64,000 nt of DNA from Enoplolaimus lenunculus (taxonomy: Eukaryota; Nematoda; Enoplea; Enoplida; Thoracostomopsidae). The stretch's first letter is position 1. Every line of letters begins with the position of its first letter. Of the stretch, positions 44,201-56,600 are shown piece by piece. The position numbers were made by a program, and so were the translations under genes. The DNA is taken from contig JASANG010002507.1 in the NCBI GenBank assembly GCA_030248215.1, positions 1 through 64,000 on the forward strand. The letters are read 5' to 3'. The notes under the pieces are model-generated. The model did not search any database, was not told the origin of the DNA, and saw only the letters and a list, made by a program, of their open reading frames with translations.

Positions 44201-46607
44201 CTATCTCTGAGTCAAGTCGATTTTGAATTTAAGACAAAAAACTCTTAACAGTACGGGTCGGATAATTTGATAAACTAGCAGCTAATGAACGTGCGAACTG
44301 TTCCATTTCAATGTTACCACTAGTAGCTCAAGTTAGTACAACAATTCAGTAACTATTGATTGTTTGAGAAAATTAAAATGCGCGTTGAAATTTTCCACTT
44401 AACCCAAAATTTCGACTTTGGTCGTTAAATGTTTTTAATTAAAATAATTTACATAGCTAGCTACTTTTTGACTAGCAGGTCTTAATTTATAATGCTTTGC
44501 AAGAATCTTTCGAACTAAACGATATAAAGATATTCGAAATTGTGCTACCTCTACACTACCAATTATCAGATTGCAGCGTATTAATGGTTTTAAGCAGGTC
44601 TTCAATTGGAACGTGAAATTACCGGATTTAATCTACCAAATTAGGCTGGAAAGTTTTGTGATATAAAGCGGTGTTTGGTTAAAACCAGTCAACAAGAAGG
44701 CAATAACCTTGTGCGGGGGCGTGAAACCCAAAGTTAAGAAACTAAAATTTATGCAAAACAGTTAAAAATCAATATTATTACCTAAAGGTTGTTGTTATTT
44801 AGCCTGAAGTTGTAATCGATATGAAACGGTCGCGTTGATGTTTAAAACGGATTGTTTGAATACTATTAGAGTTTCTTGTTTATTCGGATTTTATCAAGTT
44901 TTTCCCGAAATAGTAGACAATTTATGAGGATTTTGTACTGTTTCACTCGTATTGTTCTCTATAAAAATTAATTCAAACCGTGATTTTAATATCAGCTCTA
45001 TGATTTTGAAAACAGCATCGTATGTTACACTGACACTTCAAGCGATTTATCTCGCTTTCTATTCGTTTGAATACGTAATTTTCGAGCATTTTATGACATG
45101 GGTTCTTATTATAGCAAGCAATAATGTTAGTAACGGCCCTGCAAAAATCCTAGCCCCGAGTCAGCTTTACTGCGTATAAATATAACTGCGCTTTGTATTA
45201 CTTGTAAAAACGTTCTTTAGTAGATTCCTTGAAACCGGCCGTGCCGTTGGTCAAGAGCGATCAAGCTCGGATCATACATACATTGCGAACTTGGCCGTTC
45301 ACTTGAAAATCCGACAAGTTCAAAATCCATATTAATAAAACCAAGTCAGACAGTACACAACAGAGTGTCACCAGTTATTAGATTACGGCAAAAAGTTGAA
45401 ACATTACTTTATGCTGTGTTAAGCTGCTATTTACGCAGGTACACACATAGAGTATGTCACAGAATTAAGCTAAATTTATTTGTACTTGAGTATTAACGTC
45501 AACGTTGACGGAATAAGTTTTCAGATTCGATCGGATGTTAACTTTATCAAAACCGACTCCGGACAGTAAATTTTTACCGGAACTGAAATTGCCGGTTAGC
45601 TGGATACAGCATCTGAATATGTGCCCCAGGATGCAACCCGCATCCGTATTAAAATTCCGATTCCGATCGTCCAATCAATCGGAATCGTAATTTTAAAATA
45701 TTTCCAATTTGTTTATGCGACGTGTTTGAAAATTGTTGCCAGCCAACAGGCACCATTAAGCAATACTATGCTTGTTAGAACAAGTTTCGGTATAGTCACA
45801 AACATTTAGTTCTTCTGGCATAAACTGACAATTGATTCCGCACTGTTGGTTTTTAATTTCAGTTCAGTGTAAAAAACTTGAGATGCTACTGATGGTAGGT
45901 AGTATTAGAAATAGTCAAAAGTACGTATAGGTTTGTTTGAAACGCGTAAAAGTATACGTGTACGAATTGAAATTAATTATTAAAAGCAGTTTTATCATAT
46001 TCGGAACCACACATGCACATATACGGTAAGTTTTTAATGATGCCAAAACCGGAAACGAACGTTGGATTTTTATCAAGATATTGTACTCGAACCGGGGATC
46101 TAGTCGATCCTTACCACTCGTCATGTAGGCATAGATCAACCGAAATTCCAATTCTGATTAAAATTCCGATTGAAGTCCAGCTCCGATTACAGGTATATGT
46201 AATCGGAATCGTAGTTTTTCATCGTTTCTAGCATGTATTATTGCAATTATGTGAGAAATTTCCCAATAGTTCTGTTAAATTTCATAACAAAATAAGGTAT
46301 TGTTGGTGTTCGCTTTGTCGATTCTCAGCTCACATTTCGTACATACGTATAGTATAGAAATTATCTTCGAAACATGAATTACTTGCACTCGGACACTAAT
46401 TAGCGCATAATTTATTATATATGTAATAATATTCAGTATGTAACATGTATGGGCTCTGAAAGTTAAGTTCTGACTCCGGAATAAATCTCATGTTTTGGTT
46501 CCGGTATAATTCAGTTCCACTTTGTTTGTACCCTGGCATATGTACAAAATACATACACTATTTTAACCACTTAAATCGTATGCGTTGTGCTGGATTAGCG
46601 TACTCAA
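41283..46607. other. Intergenic stretch between Galpha-q and ferredoxin, no gene recognised
   Basis: No coding exon recognised. Holds a GGTCTC-family left end at 42637 (CAGGGATGTGCCGTCTCGG) with degraded continuation to about 43010, a GGAATC-type left end at 45628 (CAGGATGCAACCCGCATCC), and GGAATC fragments near 46140-46215 and 46490-46535 (right end GTTTGTACCCTG). 43.1-45.4 kb shows no repeat I recognise. Confidence 0.5.
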
Positions 46608-49600
46608 ATGATTCGGTGTAATTCCCGATTTCTCAAATCGTCATTGTTATACACTTGTAGAATATATGTTGCACGTATGTCGCCACAGGAAAACTTTCAT
46701 TTACATCAGTTTTTTCGACCTTTATTATATTCAGTATCACCAACACGTTGCTGTTCTTCAACAAAAGCCAAACCTGTAATTATTAAAAAAAAGTAAGTTT
46801 CGGCTTTTCCGTAAGTTGTTTAATGTCTACTTATATTTTGTGATAAGAAAGAGACGGATCTCCCGGTTCTAGATCCGGAATTTCCGGATAATTTCTGGTT
46901 CCGGGCTTTGGAACTCAAGTTCTTTATTTTTGGATCTTTTGCTATATTACTTGTTTCACAAATATTCTTAAGTGTCACACTCCCTGTTAATAATGTGAAG
47001 TTAAACGGCAAGGTATGAACCTTGAAATCAGCTCGGTTTACGGTTCAGTTTAGACTGATTATCTACAGAAGACAGAAAGCTACATATATTCCTCCATACA
47101 TGCATGTATACTTTAGTTTGGCGCAGCGCGCAGCTATCTTAATCACAAGCATTTTAAATTTAAACGAATATCGTATGTAAAAGCTGCGAGCCCCCTACAT
47201 CAAGACCGAGCTATCCTTACTATGCTATATGACGGGTCAAAAATTGGGTCCAAAAAGCACGGGTACGATTCACTTGTGTTTCGGGACTAATACTTTAGAC
47301 CCAGTTCTGGTTCTCGGCCAGGGAGCGACCGGATATTATTTTACCAGGTACTGGAATCGGAGCTGAATAGTAAATTTTGTAAAAAATATTGGTACACGTC
47401 ACACTTTGCATAACTGTTGATTTGGCTAGTACTTTGGGATTCTTGCCAGCAAAATTATTGTTGCATAACTTGAAGCATAGCCAAACGGAAAACGATGGAG
47501 GAGAATTTTTTGCAATTGCAAGAACTGAAAAATGTCTTTAGGATTGCATATTCTTACGTATGTTGATTTCGTTATAAAATTTTAACTGAGTTGATGTCTA
47601 CCGGCATAAGTTGCAATGTAGTTAGTTCGTGGTAGAACTTAGCGTATTGTCGAAATTAGCGTATCTCTGTTTTAATCGGAAAACAAATATTGTTTTTTCA
47701 TGGTACCGGAAAAACCTAAAGCTGCCCGAGAAAGCACTGGCACCAAAATGTCTAGCATTTCCATATTTAATAATGCGTTAAATAAAACATTGGTTAACAA
47801 AGCTCTCAAATGAGGTTCGCGACTGGAAAAGTTTCGTTCCAGGTTGCGACATTAAACATGACCTGTAGTTTTGTTTGGTCAGGGCTGGGTGGTCTCGCTT
47901 AAAAATGCGAGACCGAGACACAACCTTCCGAAAATGCCACTTTTGGTGTCGGTCAATTTTTAACCGTTACGGAAAATGAAAATAAGATTTTTATAACAAA
48001 AGTTTTCAATATTTTTATCTTCTGAGAACTGCCATTTAAATTATACAACTGAAGTAATAAATCGCCACCAAACTGTATTTTCTACTTTTTATCACTTAGG
48101 ATGGTGGCACAAACGCAACGATTGAAAACTTACGCAAACCTATCACCAACTCCATTTATATATAACAGACGTCAGCGCCAAAATTAATTAATACACTACT
48201 TGCTGATCAACTCTGTAAAAAGCTCCATTTTGCTTATGCTGAGCAATTTTATTTACTTGTTTACTTCCCCCTACAGCTGAAGCGTAAATCTAAGCCTAAG
48301 TCATTTATGCCATAATGTAATAATATAAACACATTGGGGTAACTTGAGCCTTCTATTAAAACAGTCACCATGTGTAGGGAAGTAAACAAGTACCCAATGT
48401 TAAGTGGCTCACGTATATTCATTTAGTCCAAATACGGTGAACGCTGAACAGAAAAAGAAAAGTAAAAACTATTTTATCGCTTTCCAACCTTTATGATTTC
48501 GATTTTCAAGCCACTGAGAATCAAAAAACGAAACCGAGACCGAGACCAGCCAAATCCCGAGACTTGTCGAGACCGAGTCCAGCCAAATCCCGAGACTTGC
48601 CGAGACCGATACAACCCATCCCTGGTTTTGGTTCCGGTTTTCTTTATAAACAGGTTCCGTCCGCTAGCTATTTAGTGTTAATCAAAATTGCAGCTTATAG
48701 TCCCACTTACGTAGTTAACGTCTTATATTTTGGTCAGATTATGATTCTAGTATTGGCTTTAAAAGCATATCAGTTTCGTTCGGTGAAATTGTTTTAAAAT
48801 GGTTTATTCGGTGAACCAATTTGTTCGAAACGATTTGTATTTGCTAGAGTTGCAACATTTAAAAATAAATACTTGGACCCGGAACTGTAACAATGCAAAC
48901 CCGGACCCGGATTTATTTTCCGGGCAAACATGAGCCCGGAATTTTTATAACATAAAAACTGAACATGATCTTAATGTTTCAAACATAGGAAAGAATGTCT
49001 GTCTCCATCTTTAATCTAGCAGCTCATTGTATAAAATATTAATAGACAGTATACAACGCGAAGCGACTAATGTTCACAAAAATTTAATTCAAGTAAATCA
49101 TTAAGTAAATTGTCGAATTAATGACTTAAAATGAGACATGTCATGTCTCCGCATCCCGACCATTCGAACCATTCCTAATTAAACACATTAATTTAGGCGT
49201 GATACAGTTACTATTCAGAATGTAGGCGCAGGATGGTAAATTCACTAAGCTAATTTTATTCCCTGTATTTTGTCCGGTTATTTTTGTAATTCCCGGGCCC
49301 GGATTCGGAATGATTTGCTGTAAAACCTGGAGCCGGAAGTTTTCGGCGAAAAATACCCGGAATACTTGGACCCGATGCAACTCTACTATTTGCTTTCCCA
49401 GGCAGGGAGAGATGACCACAGCGCGTATTCATAATTTTATAATTCTAAACAAAATAGTTTGTACAGCCTCGCAATGAATCGAATGCTAGCGAAATTTTCG
49501 AGGTTTAAACCTATTCGATAAAAATATGGAAAATAAATTTTATGTGTTTAATATCCAATTACGCCGTTGCGGTCCGATATGTTTTGTGTAGCAGACCCGT

Positions 49601-50896
49601 TTTCGACATTATGGCTGCCACGGTTTGTTTTGTTTAAGCGTAACCGTAAAATTCCAACGTGCAGATGGTGAATCATTCACTGTTGCAGGCAAAGAGGGCG
49701 ATACTCTACTTGATCTAGTCGTTAATCATGATCTTCCTTTTGATGGCTACGGTAAGCTTATCGTTATGTTTGCGATCTTAAGCTAATTTCACAATACACG
49801 GTGATAGTTGCAGTAATGTGCATATTGTTAATTTCTCGTAAGGTACGCAGTATTTTTATACAACGTCAAATATTGCGTATGTTTTGCGATGTTTTTATAT
49901 GTATTATACACGTTGCTATTCCTGCATTCAAAGATGCAGTAACAATGGTTTTGTAGCAAATTATTCGTAATCATTTAAATATTGGAAACTTTGTCTTTGA
50001 AAAATTGTAATTTTGAAAAGAGTGTTTTTACAATATGTTAGTTCAATTTTGTTAATAAACTGTTAGTTTAAAATCAGATGCGTTTTCACAAAACTTGATG
50101 ACAAAATTAGCGTTCCAAAAGGAACTAAGTTTTACAGCAACGGTGCCGCACGCCACAAAGAAAAGTGATTTCTGATGTGCCGCGCGGCCATTTCTTAAAA
50201 AATTTTTGACCTGGCGCGCGGTGGTGTGCGGCAATTATAGCGCAATTTTTGGGGTATTGTCCGTGTTCGGTGATTCCGGACTTTAGTTGTTGATGCGAAG
50301 TTAGTTTGTATATTTCAGGTGCTTGTGAGGGGACCATCGCATGTTCAACGTGTCATGTTATATTAAGCGATAACGATTATGCAAATTTACCGGATCAACC
50401 AACCGATGAAGAGCTAGATATGTTAGATTTGGCGTATGGGTTAACCAAAACGTATGTTATCTTTACACATGTTGTTTATCAAATTGAACTTCATTCTAAT
50501 TTAGTCTAATTGACACTCAGCAGCTGTCTACAGTGCAGGAATAAGGTGAAGCAACTAAGTATTGTGTGTAATGTTGATTAAAGAAGTTTTTGTTTTACCT
50601 AGCATGTGCTTATGCTAAGGCTTTCTTCATTCACCACTTGAAATCCTGATTGTGTAGTGTAAGTATAATGCTTTTGACCTGCCATGCAAAACGTAATAAT
50701 TATAATATCTATTAAGTTTTCCTATAGAGTTAAATTTCTGTATTCAATCGATATGTTTGTCCATTACGAGGAACGTAGATAATTTGTGTATTTTGGATTT
50801 AGATCGCGGCTGGGTTGCCAAGTTTGTTTGTCAAAAAAACTGGATGGAGCTACAATACAACTACCAGCATCTACAACCGATGCAAGAGCAGACTAA
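46608..50896 (+). CDS. Mitochondrial [2Fe-2S] ferredoxin, adrenodoxin (FDX1) type
   Basis: Electron carrier of the mitochondrial matrix, taking electrons from ferredoxin reductase for cytochrome P450s, Fe-S cluster or heme/lipoate pathways depending on paralogue. Exons: 46608-46792, 49639-49751, 50319-50451, 50803-50896 (185, 113, 133, 94 nt; in frame; 174 aa). All junctions are GT-AG; the second acceptor is the less common TTTAAG. Exon 1 is a targeting sequence without acidic residues for 27 positions ([20 protein letters not shown]). The core starts [11 protein letters not shown]; the cluster ligands are Cys102, Cys108 and Cys111 in [12 protein letters not shown] and Cys149 in [16 protein letters not shown] is the acidic reductase/P450-docking helix. 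DGYGACEGT and the C-terminus favour FDX1 over FDX2. Exon 1 is assigned by phase, donor and targeting character only. Confidence 0.93.
46793..47879. other. Ferredoxin intron 1, left part
   Basis: No exon recognised. Contains repeat scraps: CCGGAATTTCCGG near 46875 and a CCGGAT-family left end at about 47322 (CAGGGAGCGACCGGATATT) without a partner. Confidence 0.45.
47880..48624. mobile_element. GGTCTC-family (C) element, 745 bp
   Basis: CAGGGCTGGGTGGTCTCG on the left; CGAGACCGATACAACC and CATCCCTG on the right. Octamers TGTTTGGT and GTTTTGGT agree at 6 of 8. Near the right end a longer unit, CGAGACCGAGNCCAGCCAAA, is present twice in tandem. It lies in ferredoxin intron 1. Longest C copy here, but no transposase frame. 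Confidence 0.83.
48845..49385. mobile_element. hAT-like MITE, CCCGGA family (F), TAGAGTTGCA ends
   Basis: 541 bp from TAGAGTTGCAAC to GATGCAACTCTA, inverted. Octamers GTATTTGC and CTATTTGC agree at 7 of 8. CCCGGACCCGGA and CCCGGGCCCGG units lie inside the ends. Different terminal bases from the CAGGG families but the same plan. In ferredoxin intron 1. Confidence 0.9.
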
Positions 50897-52783
50897 TTGC
50901 ATTGTCATTCATGTTGATTCAATGTGTCAGTATTACTTTGCGGAGTGTAACAGTGGTGTAAATATGCTGAAACGAACGATAGTCTACAGCTTAAGCTTAC
51001 TGTATTGCAGTCCTGCAGAATGCATTACACTTTTCAAAGTAACATAGACCTTTCTCTTTTACAGTTAGTTATTTTTTATTATGTTAGGCTGTGATACTAT
51101 TATTTATTGCCGGCGCATTGACATTAATCGTACTTAATTCTTTGTATAGTTTTAGAGTCGTAAAATGGTAATAGGGCCCTCCCGTTTCTCTAGAACAAGC
51201 CGCAACAATACTATCTGTTACTTTTTGGAGTGTTAGAACGGTATTCTTCGGGTATCTTTTCGAGAATTTTATACGCAGTTTTTTTTCAGAAAATCTGTTT
51301 TTACAACTTTTCATACAAAATATTAATCATAAGCACTGACAAGCAATGGTATGTTTCAGTATCTAATTTTCTCATTAGAGTAAATGGCGTCCCTTTATTT
51401 TGCAATGTACACAGGTTAACGACGAGAAATTTATTAAATTTCAGTACTGGGTTTTACTCAATTGTAACCTAGATCATGGCTGAATACTATGTTTCGAGAT
51501 AAAAGAAAAATATGTGCCGTTTTGTTATGTTTCGATTTAAAGTTATCTATACTTACACGAAAATCATCAAGTTGTATTTTACTTTTGAGCGCATTATGAA
51601 AGACTTTGGCGTGTCGCAACCACTGTTACAGATTTCACTAATTAAAGAATTATCCAATACAAGAGTACAGCCGGACTAGTGCCTCCGGCTCCGGAAGAAA
51701 ACCGACCTCTGGCTCTGATACATCTTTTGCCGGATGTTCCTGCAATTTTGCAAGTGAATTTTTATAGTAATATAAAAATTGATCGTTCACCCGGCACAGA
51801 TAAACTCGAAAATTTCACCTTTGAACTTATCTTGAATAACATTTATCATGAATGATATAAGTGTAATACAAGTAAAAGTTACGGTATAGAATTCACCAAT
51901 GGTGGAACCGGACCTGGAAATCAGCAAGTTTTGACCAAGTGCAGATTAAGCAAAATTAAGCACTTATAGAAAGATTTTAATTTGCTAAATTTTAGCCGTA
52001 ATCTGTAAAGCGCTGTCATAAGTGTTAATAATTTTGTCTGAGATTTGTCCAGTATTAGCTCCAAAAGTATGAATTCAACAGAACCTGTCGGAGCCGGAGG
52101 TAAAGCTGGAGAAGTGAAATTCGATTTCTCAATGTTTTAGTAAATATCTAACAATCATTGTTGAAAATTTTTTTCTTGTATATTTTTACGAAATCCAGAC
52201 AATTTGTTCTCAAAAATGTATCAAAACAACCAAACGCGCCCAATAGTACAAATTTTGTAAAGTATAAAAAATATACTACCGAAATTGCCGGGACCTACGG
52301 CAAAAATTCTTCCCGCTCCGGATTGCAATTTTTTGTCGGAGGCAGACCCCAGTTATGCCTCATAAGGTATATACTTTGGTGCAGTATATGAATATCGCAA
52401 TGTACCTTTTGCTAGTAAAGTTTCATCTCATTTCTACCTGCATAACGCATAAAGACAAGACTGTATTAAAATCGTTTAATTATCGCTAGCGAAAGGAATA
52501 GTGTCAAAAAGGAAATGCTATTTTAAACGGTTTTCGCGTTTGAAACAGCGTCTTTCAAAACACTTGTAAGTGGGGAACCGCTGAAGCGTAGCTAAACGCT
52601 TAGGTAAACTTTTTACTTAGCATTCATCAGAACCATATTTTTGTACCAATGTAGACACTTTTATTACAATGCGAAATGAATTTTGTATTTTTGACACGAT
52701 TCCTAAGTTTTTTCTGCTGCAGAACAAAATTTGAGATCCCAGCTGTTGCCGTTCACGTATTTGGGCACGAAACTTATGGGTAC
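50897..52783. other. Intergenic, CCGGAG-family (G) fragments
   Basis: No gene recognised. 51663-52140 has CCTCCGGCTCCGG on the left and GTCGGAGCCGGAGG on the right, a worn G copy. 52262-52350 is a second fragment (CCGAAATTGCCGGGACCTAC ... GTCGGAGGCAGACCCC). Confidence 0.5.
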
Positions 52784-53113
52784 CAGGGTGCAACTGGAGG
52801 TGAAAAATACCGGAGACGGAGGTCAACGAAACTTGACGGAGTCGGAGGTGTGAGGCGAAACTAGTAGTAAAAATGATGGTTAAATAGATAATTTTAGCCA
52901 ATATGTGCAATACGTTGTTATTAAGTTGTTTGGTTTTGCGCTAATTTTCGGCGAAATTTTGGAAATTCTATTCTGAAAATTGTGACAAAAGTAAAATGAA
53001 ACGCACTAAACTAATAAATATTGCTGAATAGTGCAGAATTTAACTAACGAAATTGCCGAAACCTCCGGCAAAAATCCTGCCGGAGCCTGAGGCACACCTC
53101 CGGTTGTACGCTG
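52784..53113. mobile_element. hAT-like MITE, CCGGAG family (G), exact TSD
   Basis: 330 bp from CAGGGTGCAACTGGAGGTG to CACCTCCGGTTGTACGCTG. Exact TSD ATGGGTAC at 52776-52783 and 53114-53121. GGAGACGGAGGT units are on the left, CCTCCGGCAAAAATCCTGCC on the right. Confidence 0.94.
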
Positions 53114-53176
53114 ATGGGTACTTTACCAGGCGATACGTACTACACACATTTGAGAATTCGACTCTTAGGTAGATGG

Positions 53177-53593
53177 CAAAGTGCGACCGGAATTATAAAA
53201 TACCGGAATCGGAAAAGTTAAAAAATATCGGAATCGGAAAATTAAAAACACATGTTACCGGAAAATTCATTTTTAACGCTATTTTATCGCATTTAATGCA
53301 ATAAACACACCATTTAGAATGCCAAAATCCTGAAACAAATGTAGTAGATGAAAACATGATAAATTTTATGGAGTATGGCACAAATTGAAAATGTTGGCAA
53401 TTAAACGCTCAGTCAATTTTAGAGAAATGAGTTAGAATAATATGCCATTTTTTCTTAAATTTTCGAATGAGAAAAATTTCAATACCGAAAATACCGCAAA
53501 ATTCCAGTGAAAAAATATCCGAATTATTACCGGAATCGAATAGTGAAAAATACCGGATTTTTCGGCCGAAACCAGAATTCCGATTGCGCCCTG
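53177..53593. mobile_element. hAT-like MITE, GGAATC family (A'), next to the ShKT stop codon
   Basis: 417 bp from CAAAGTGCGACCGGAATTAT to ATTCCGATTGCGCCCTG. Octamers GTAGATGG and GCAGATGG agree at 7 of 8. CCGGAATCGGAA units are inside the left end. Ends 23 bp short of the ShKT stop codon. Confidence 0.9.
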
Positions 53594-53616
53594 GCAGATG
53601 GATGTGCGACCATCGT

Positions 53617-56600
53617 TTATCTAAGCTCCCATTGGGTATTTGCAGTATTCGAAGGAACCGATTTTTTAGCATCAGGAAATTTTGCAAAATTTCTTGTATG
53701 TTTAGCGTTTATCTTCGATGATTTTGCCGACTCCGCAAGCATTTGAAGACGTTCCGTGTCAGTCAAAGAATTATCAAGAGATGTGGTTCTGTTATAACTG
53801 TAAGGCATGTGTTTTGTTTGCTTCTTGAACTCGGTATTTGTTTGTTGATTTTGACTGGTACCAATCTGTTGAGTGCCTTCGGAAATCGGTTTCAATTTAG
53901 ACGGTGTTGCATTAGAAATCCGGATGTGCTTAGACGACTGCTCTCGCCGCTTGGCTTTATAGCTTGGTTTATATTGAACTGCCGGATACGGTTTGAATCC
54001 TGAATAATACAGGTGTAATTTATGATCGGAATGCTTTGAATATGTGGGAGGCAGTGGATATACGTTTGGATCGTATTTGGTTTCATAAGTAACTTTGGCG
54101 TACGTTGGAGCGTGGACATAACTAGCGGTAGGGTACTTACCATAAGACGATGCAGGGTGTGAACTTTGAGAATGATACGAGCTTGGTTGAGAAGGGTATC
54201 CTTGTGATGGTTGTTCGTATGTAGGGGACGGTTGGCTGCTGTATCCTGTGATGGAAGGTTTTGGATAAGACGAAGGTATTGGCGCAGGATAACTGGGCAC
54301 ATTTGGCAGATATGTTTGTTGCTGGTAACCGCCGCTTGACTGACTACTGTATTCAGTACTTGGATAGCTGGGGTACGACGAATGACTTGGTTTAGCTTCG
54401 TATCCACTTGGCTTCACCGGATATCCACCGGAAGTCGGACGATAATTTGACGGATAAGTTGGGTTTTGTGGATAGGTAGGGCTTGGTGACTTCGTGTAAT
54501 AGTCGTTTTTCGTTCCATAACCGCTATTTTGCGTTTGATATCCTATGTTAGAACTGCTGTAACCCTCTTGGTTACCGGTGTTGTAACCGGTATTTGACGT
54601 CCCGGTACTGTGTTGACCGTGAGTTTTGGTATGTATCCCTCCTGATCCAGGCACACTTGGATTGATCCCACACATATTACATGCGGCACTGCAATGTAAT
54701 TCCATCCATTTGTTTTTGCTGCATTCTCCGGTTTGTGCCCAATATCCACAGTGTTGATGGTTATTTGAACACGAACTTTGTGAAGCTGAAATTAAAATAA
54801 GTTTTGTACATTCGGACATTAGTTGTATAACGCGCTGTTGACAATATAAATTTACCTTTGCCACAAAATATGCGACAAAAAATGGGGCTTAAAACCAGGG
54901 TACAACCGGAGGTCTGCGTCTGGCTCTGTCTCCGGCATAAAATCGACTACCGGCTCCGGCGCCGGTAGAATTTTAACCGGAGGTTAATACGGCAATTTCC
55001 AGTGAAATTTTGCATTGTTTTACTACAAAGTTTTCTGTTTTGCGCTTTTCGATATAACCTTTGGCACAATTTTAAGTGATGAATTAGCAAGATTTTGTAA
55101 AACATGAAGCGGAAAACCAAACGCTTTAACAACACATTCCATATATCTGCTAAACCTAAACAAATCAAACATCATTTTACTTATTTTCGCCTCAGTTCCG
55201 GTTCCGGCAAGTTTTGTTCACCTCCGGTACTAGTATTTTTCACCTCCGGGTGCACCCTACTTAACACTATCGAAACAATTTTTCTTTATATCCAACACTA
55301 ACACGTGTTACAAACTGCTCTGTGACAATCGTTACGGTAGGGTTAATGCAACAGTGTTAGGGTAGCGTTAACGCCTGTAAAATTTCAAGTTTGTCGCGCT
55401 TCAACCCTGCCATATAACGGTTTTGGTAGAGATAAATTTCATATTGTGAAATATACCTCGAGTTTTTCTAGATTTAAATATTTCTTGTTATTTCTAGTTC
55501 ATATTTTAATATTTCTTGTTATTTCTAGTTCTTTAATATTGCTATTTTTTGTTACGTTTAAGCTTAGGGAAATGTTTATGCTATACGCCGCACCAAGTTA
55601 TACTGGCCATTTATCACAGGTATTCATAACGTCAAAACTCTACCGCTTCCGCCGCCATAAGCTCCGCGACCACTTTCACAAAACCGACAAGATACCGGAC
55701 ATAGCGCTACCATTGTTGTAAGTTGGCGTATGCAATTTCCGCCACGAACCGCAACTGGGCAAGTTGGCATACGGTCAGCGCAGACGCCGTTTCCACCTAT
55801 CATTGCCATGGTTACACGGTCTGTAAAAAAAGTCCTCATCAGTGTTTAACCCGTTTTTCGCTCTCACATAATAATTTCTATTTTATCAGAGATCCAATTT
55901 CGACCATGGTTCGAACCGCAGTCTCTCAAGTACAAGACATTTACCATCACCACTCAGCCACGAAAGTTTGATGCTCGATCCCAAAGTAAGATCTCTCACT
56001 TGCGTTTGAAGATTTAGCCCATCTATAGAACAGGGCCCGAACAGTAGTATAAGCATATTTCTAAGCCTAAGCCTAAGCCTAAGCGTATGAATGAGCCTAT
56101 GCCTAAGCCTAAGCCTAAGGCTAAGCAAAAAAAAATAGTCTAAATCTTAAACTGACTCCATTATAGCTCCTCCGAAAAACGATCCGGCCCTGTTCTATAC
56201 ATGGGCCGTAGAATTAAACTTCTCTGCGCATGAGTGTAAAAATTGTTCAAAGTTGCGCATTGCGTATAGATATTATTTCGGAAACACTGTAGATCCTGAG
56301 TTGGCATAGTATACCCGATCGAAGCGGTTAAGCATTTTCTCCCATGATAAATTTTGGCCCGCTATTGCAATGGAGTCAGCTGAAGTTAAGTGGGTAAAGA
56401 TTTTTGATCAGCATTGCGGTTTACCCGCGGAAATTTTATTTTTTTACCCGCGGGTATACCCGCGCCAAAAATTTCTTACTCGTACCCACATTACCCGTGG
56501 GAACCCGTGGGTTCCCGCGGGTAATTTGCAGCTTTGGGTGTCACTGGGCCCTATTTGTATTTATACCATTCGCAATCCCCTTTATTTGATTTGTTTTCAA

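Noticed and set aside
50052-50337. - strand frames in ferredoxin intron 2
   Set aside because: Antisense to a well supported intron and without similarity to known proteins.
53743-54749. Additional frames (+ strand and offset - strand) within the last ShKT exon
   Set aside because: Low-complexity coding sequence keeps other frames open; only the ShKT frame has conserved cysteines and joins the other exons in phase.
55886-56128. Frame reading (LRLRLRH) repeats
   Set aside because: Translation of the TTAGGC-like repeat array.
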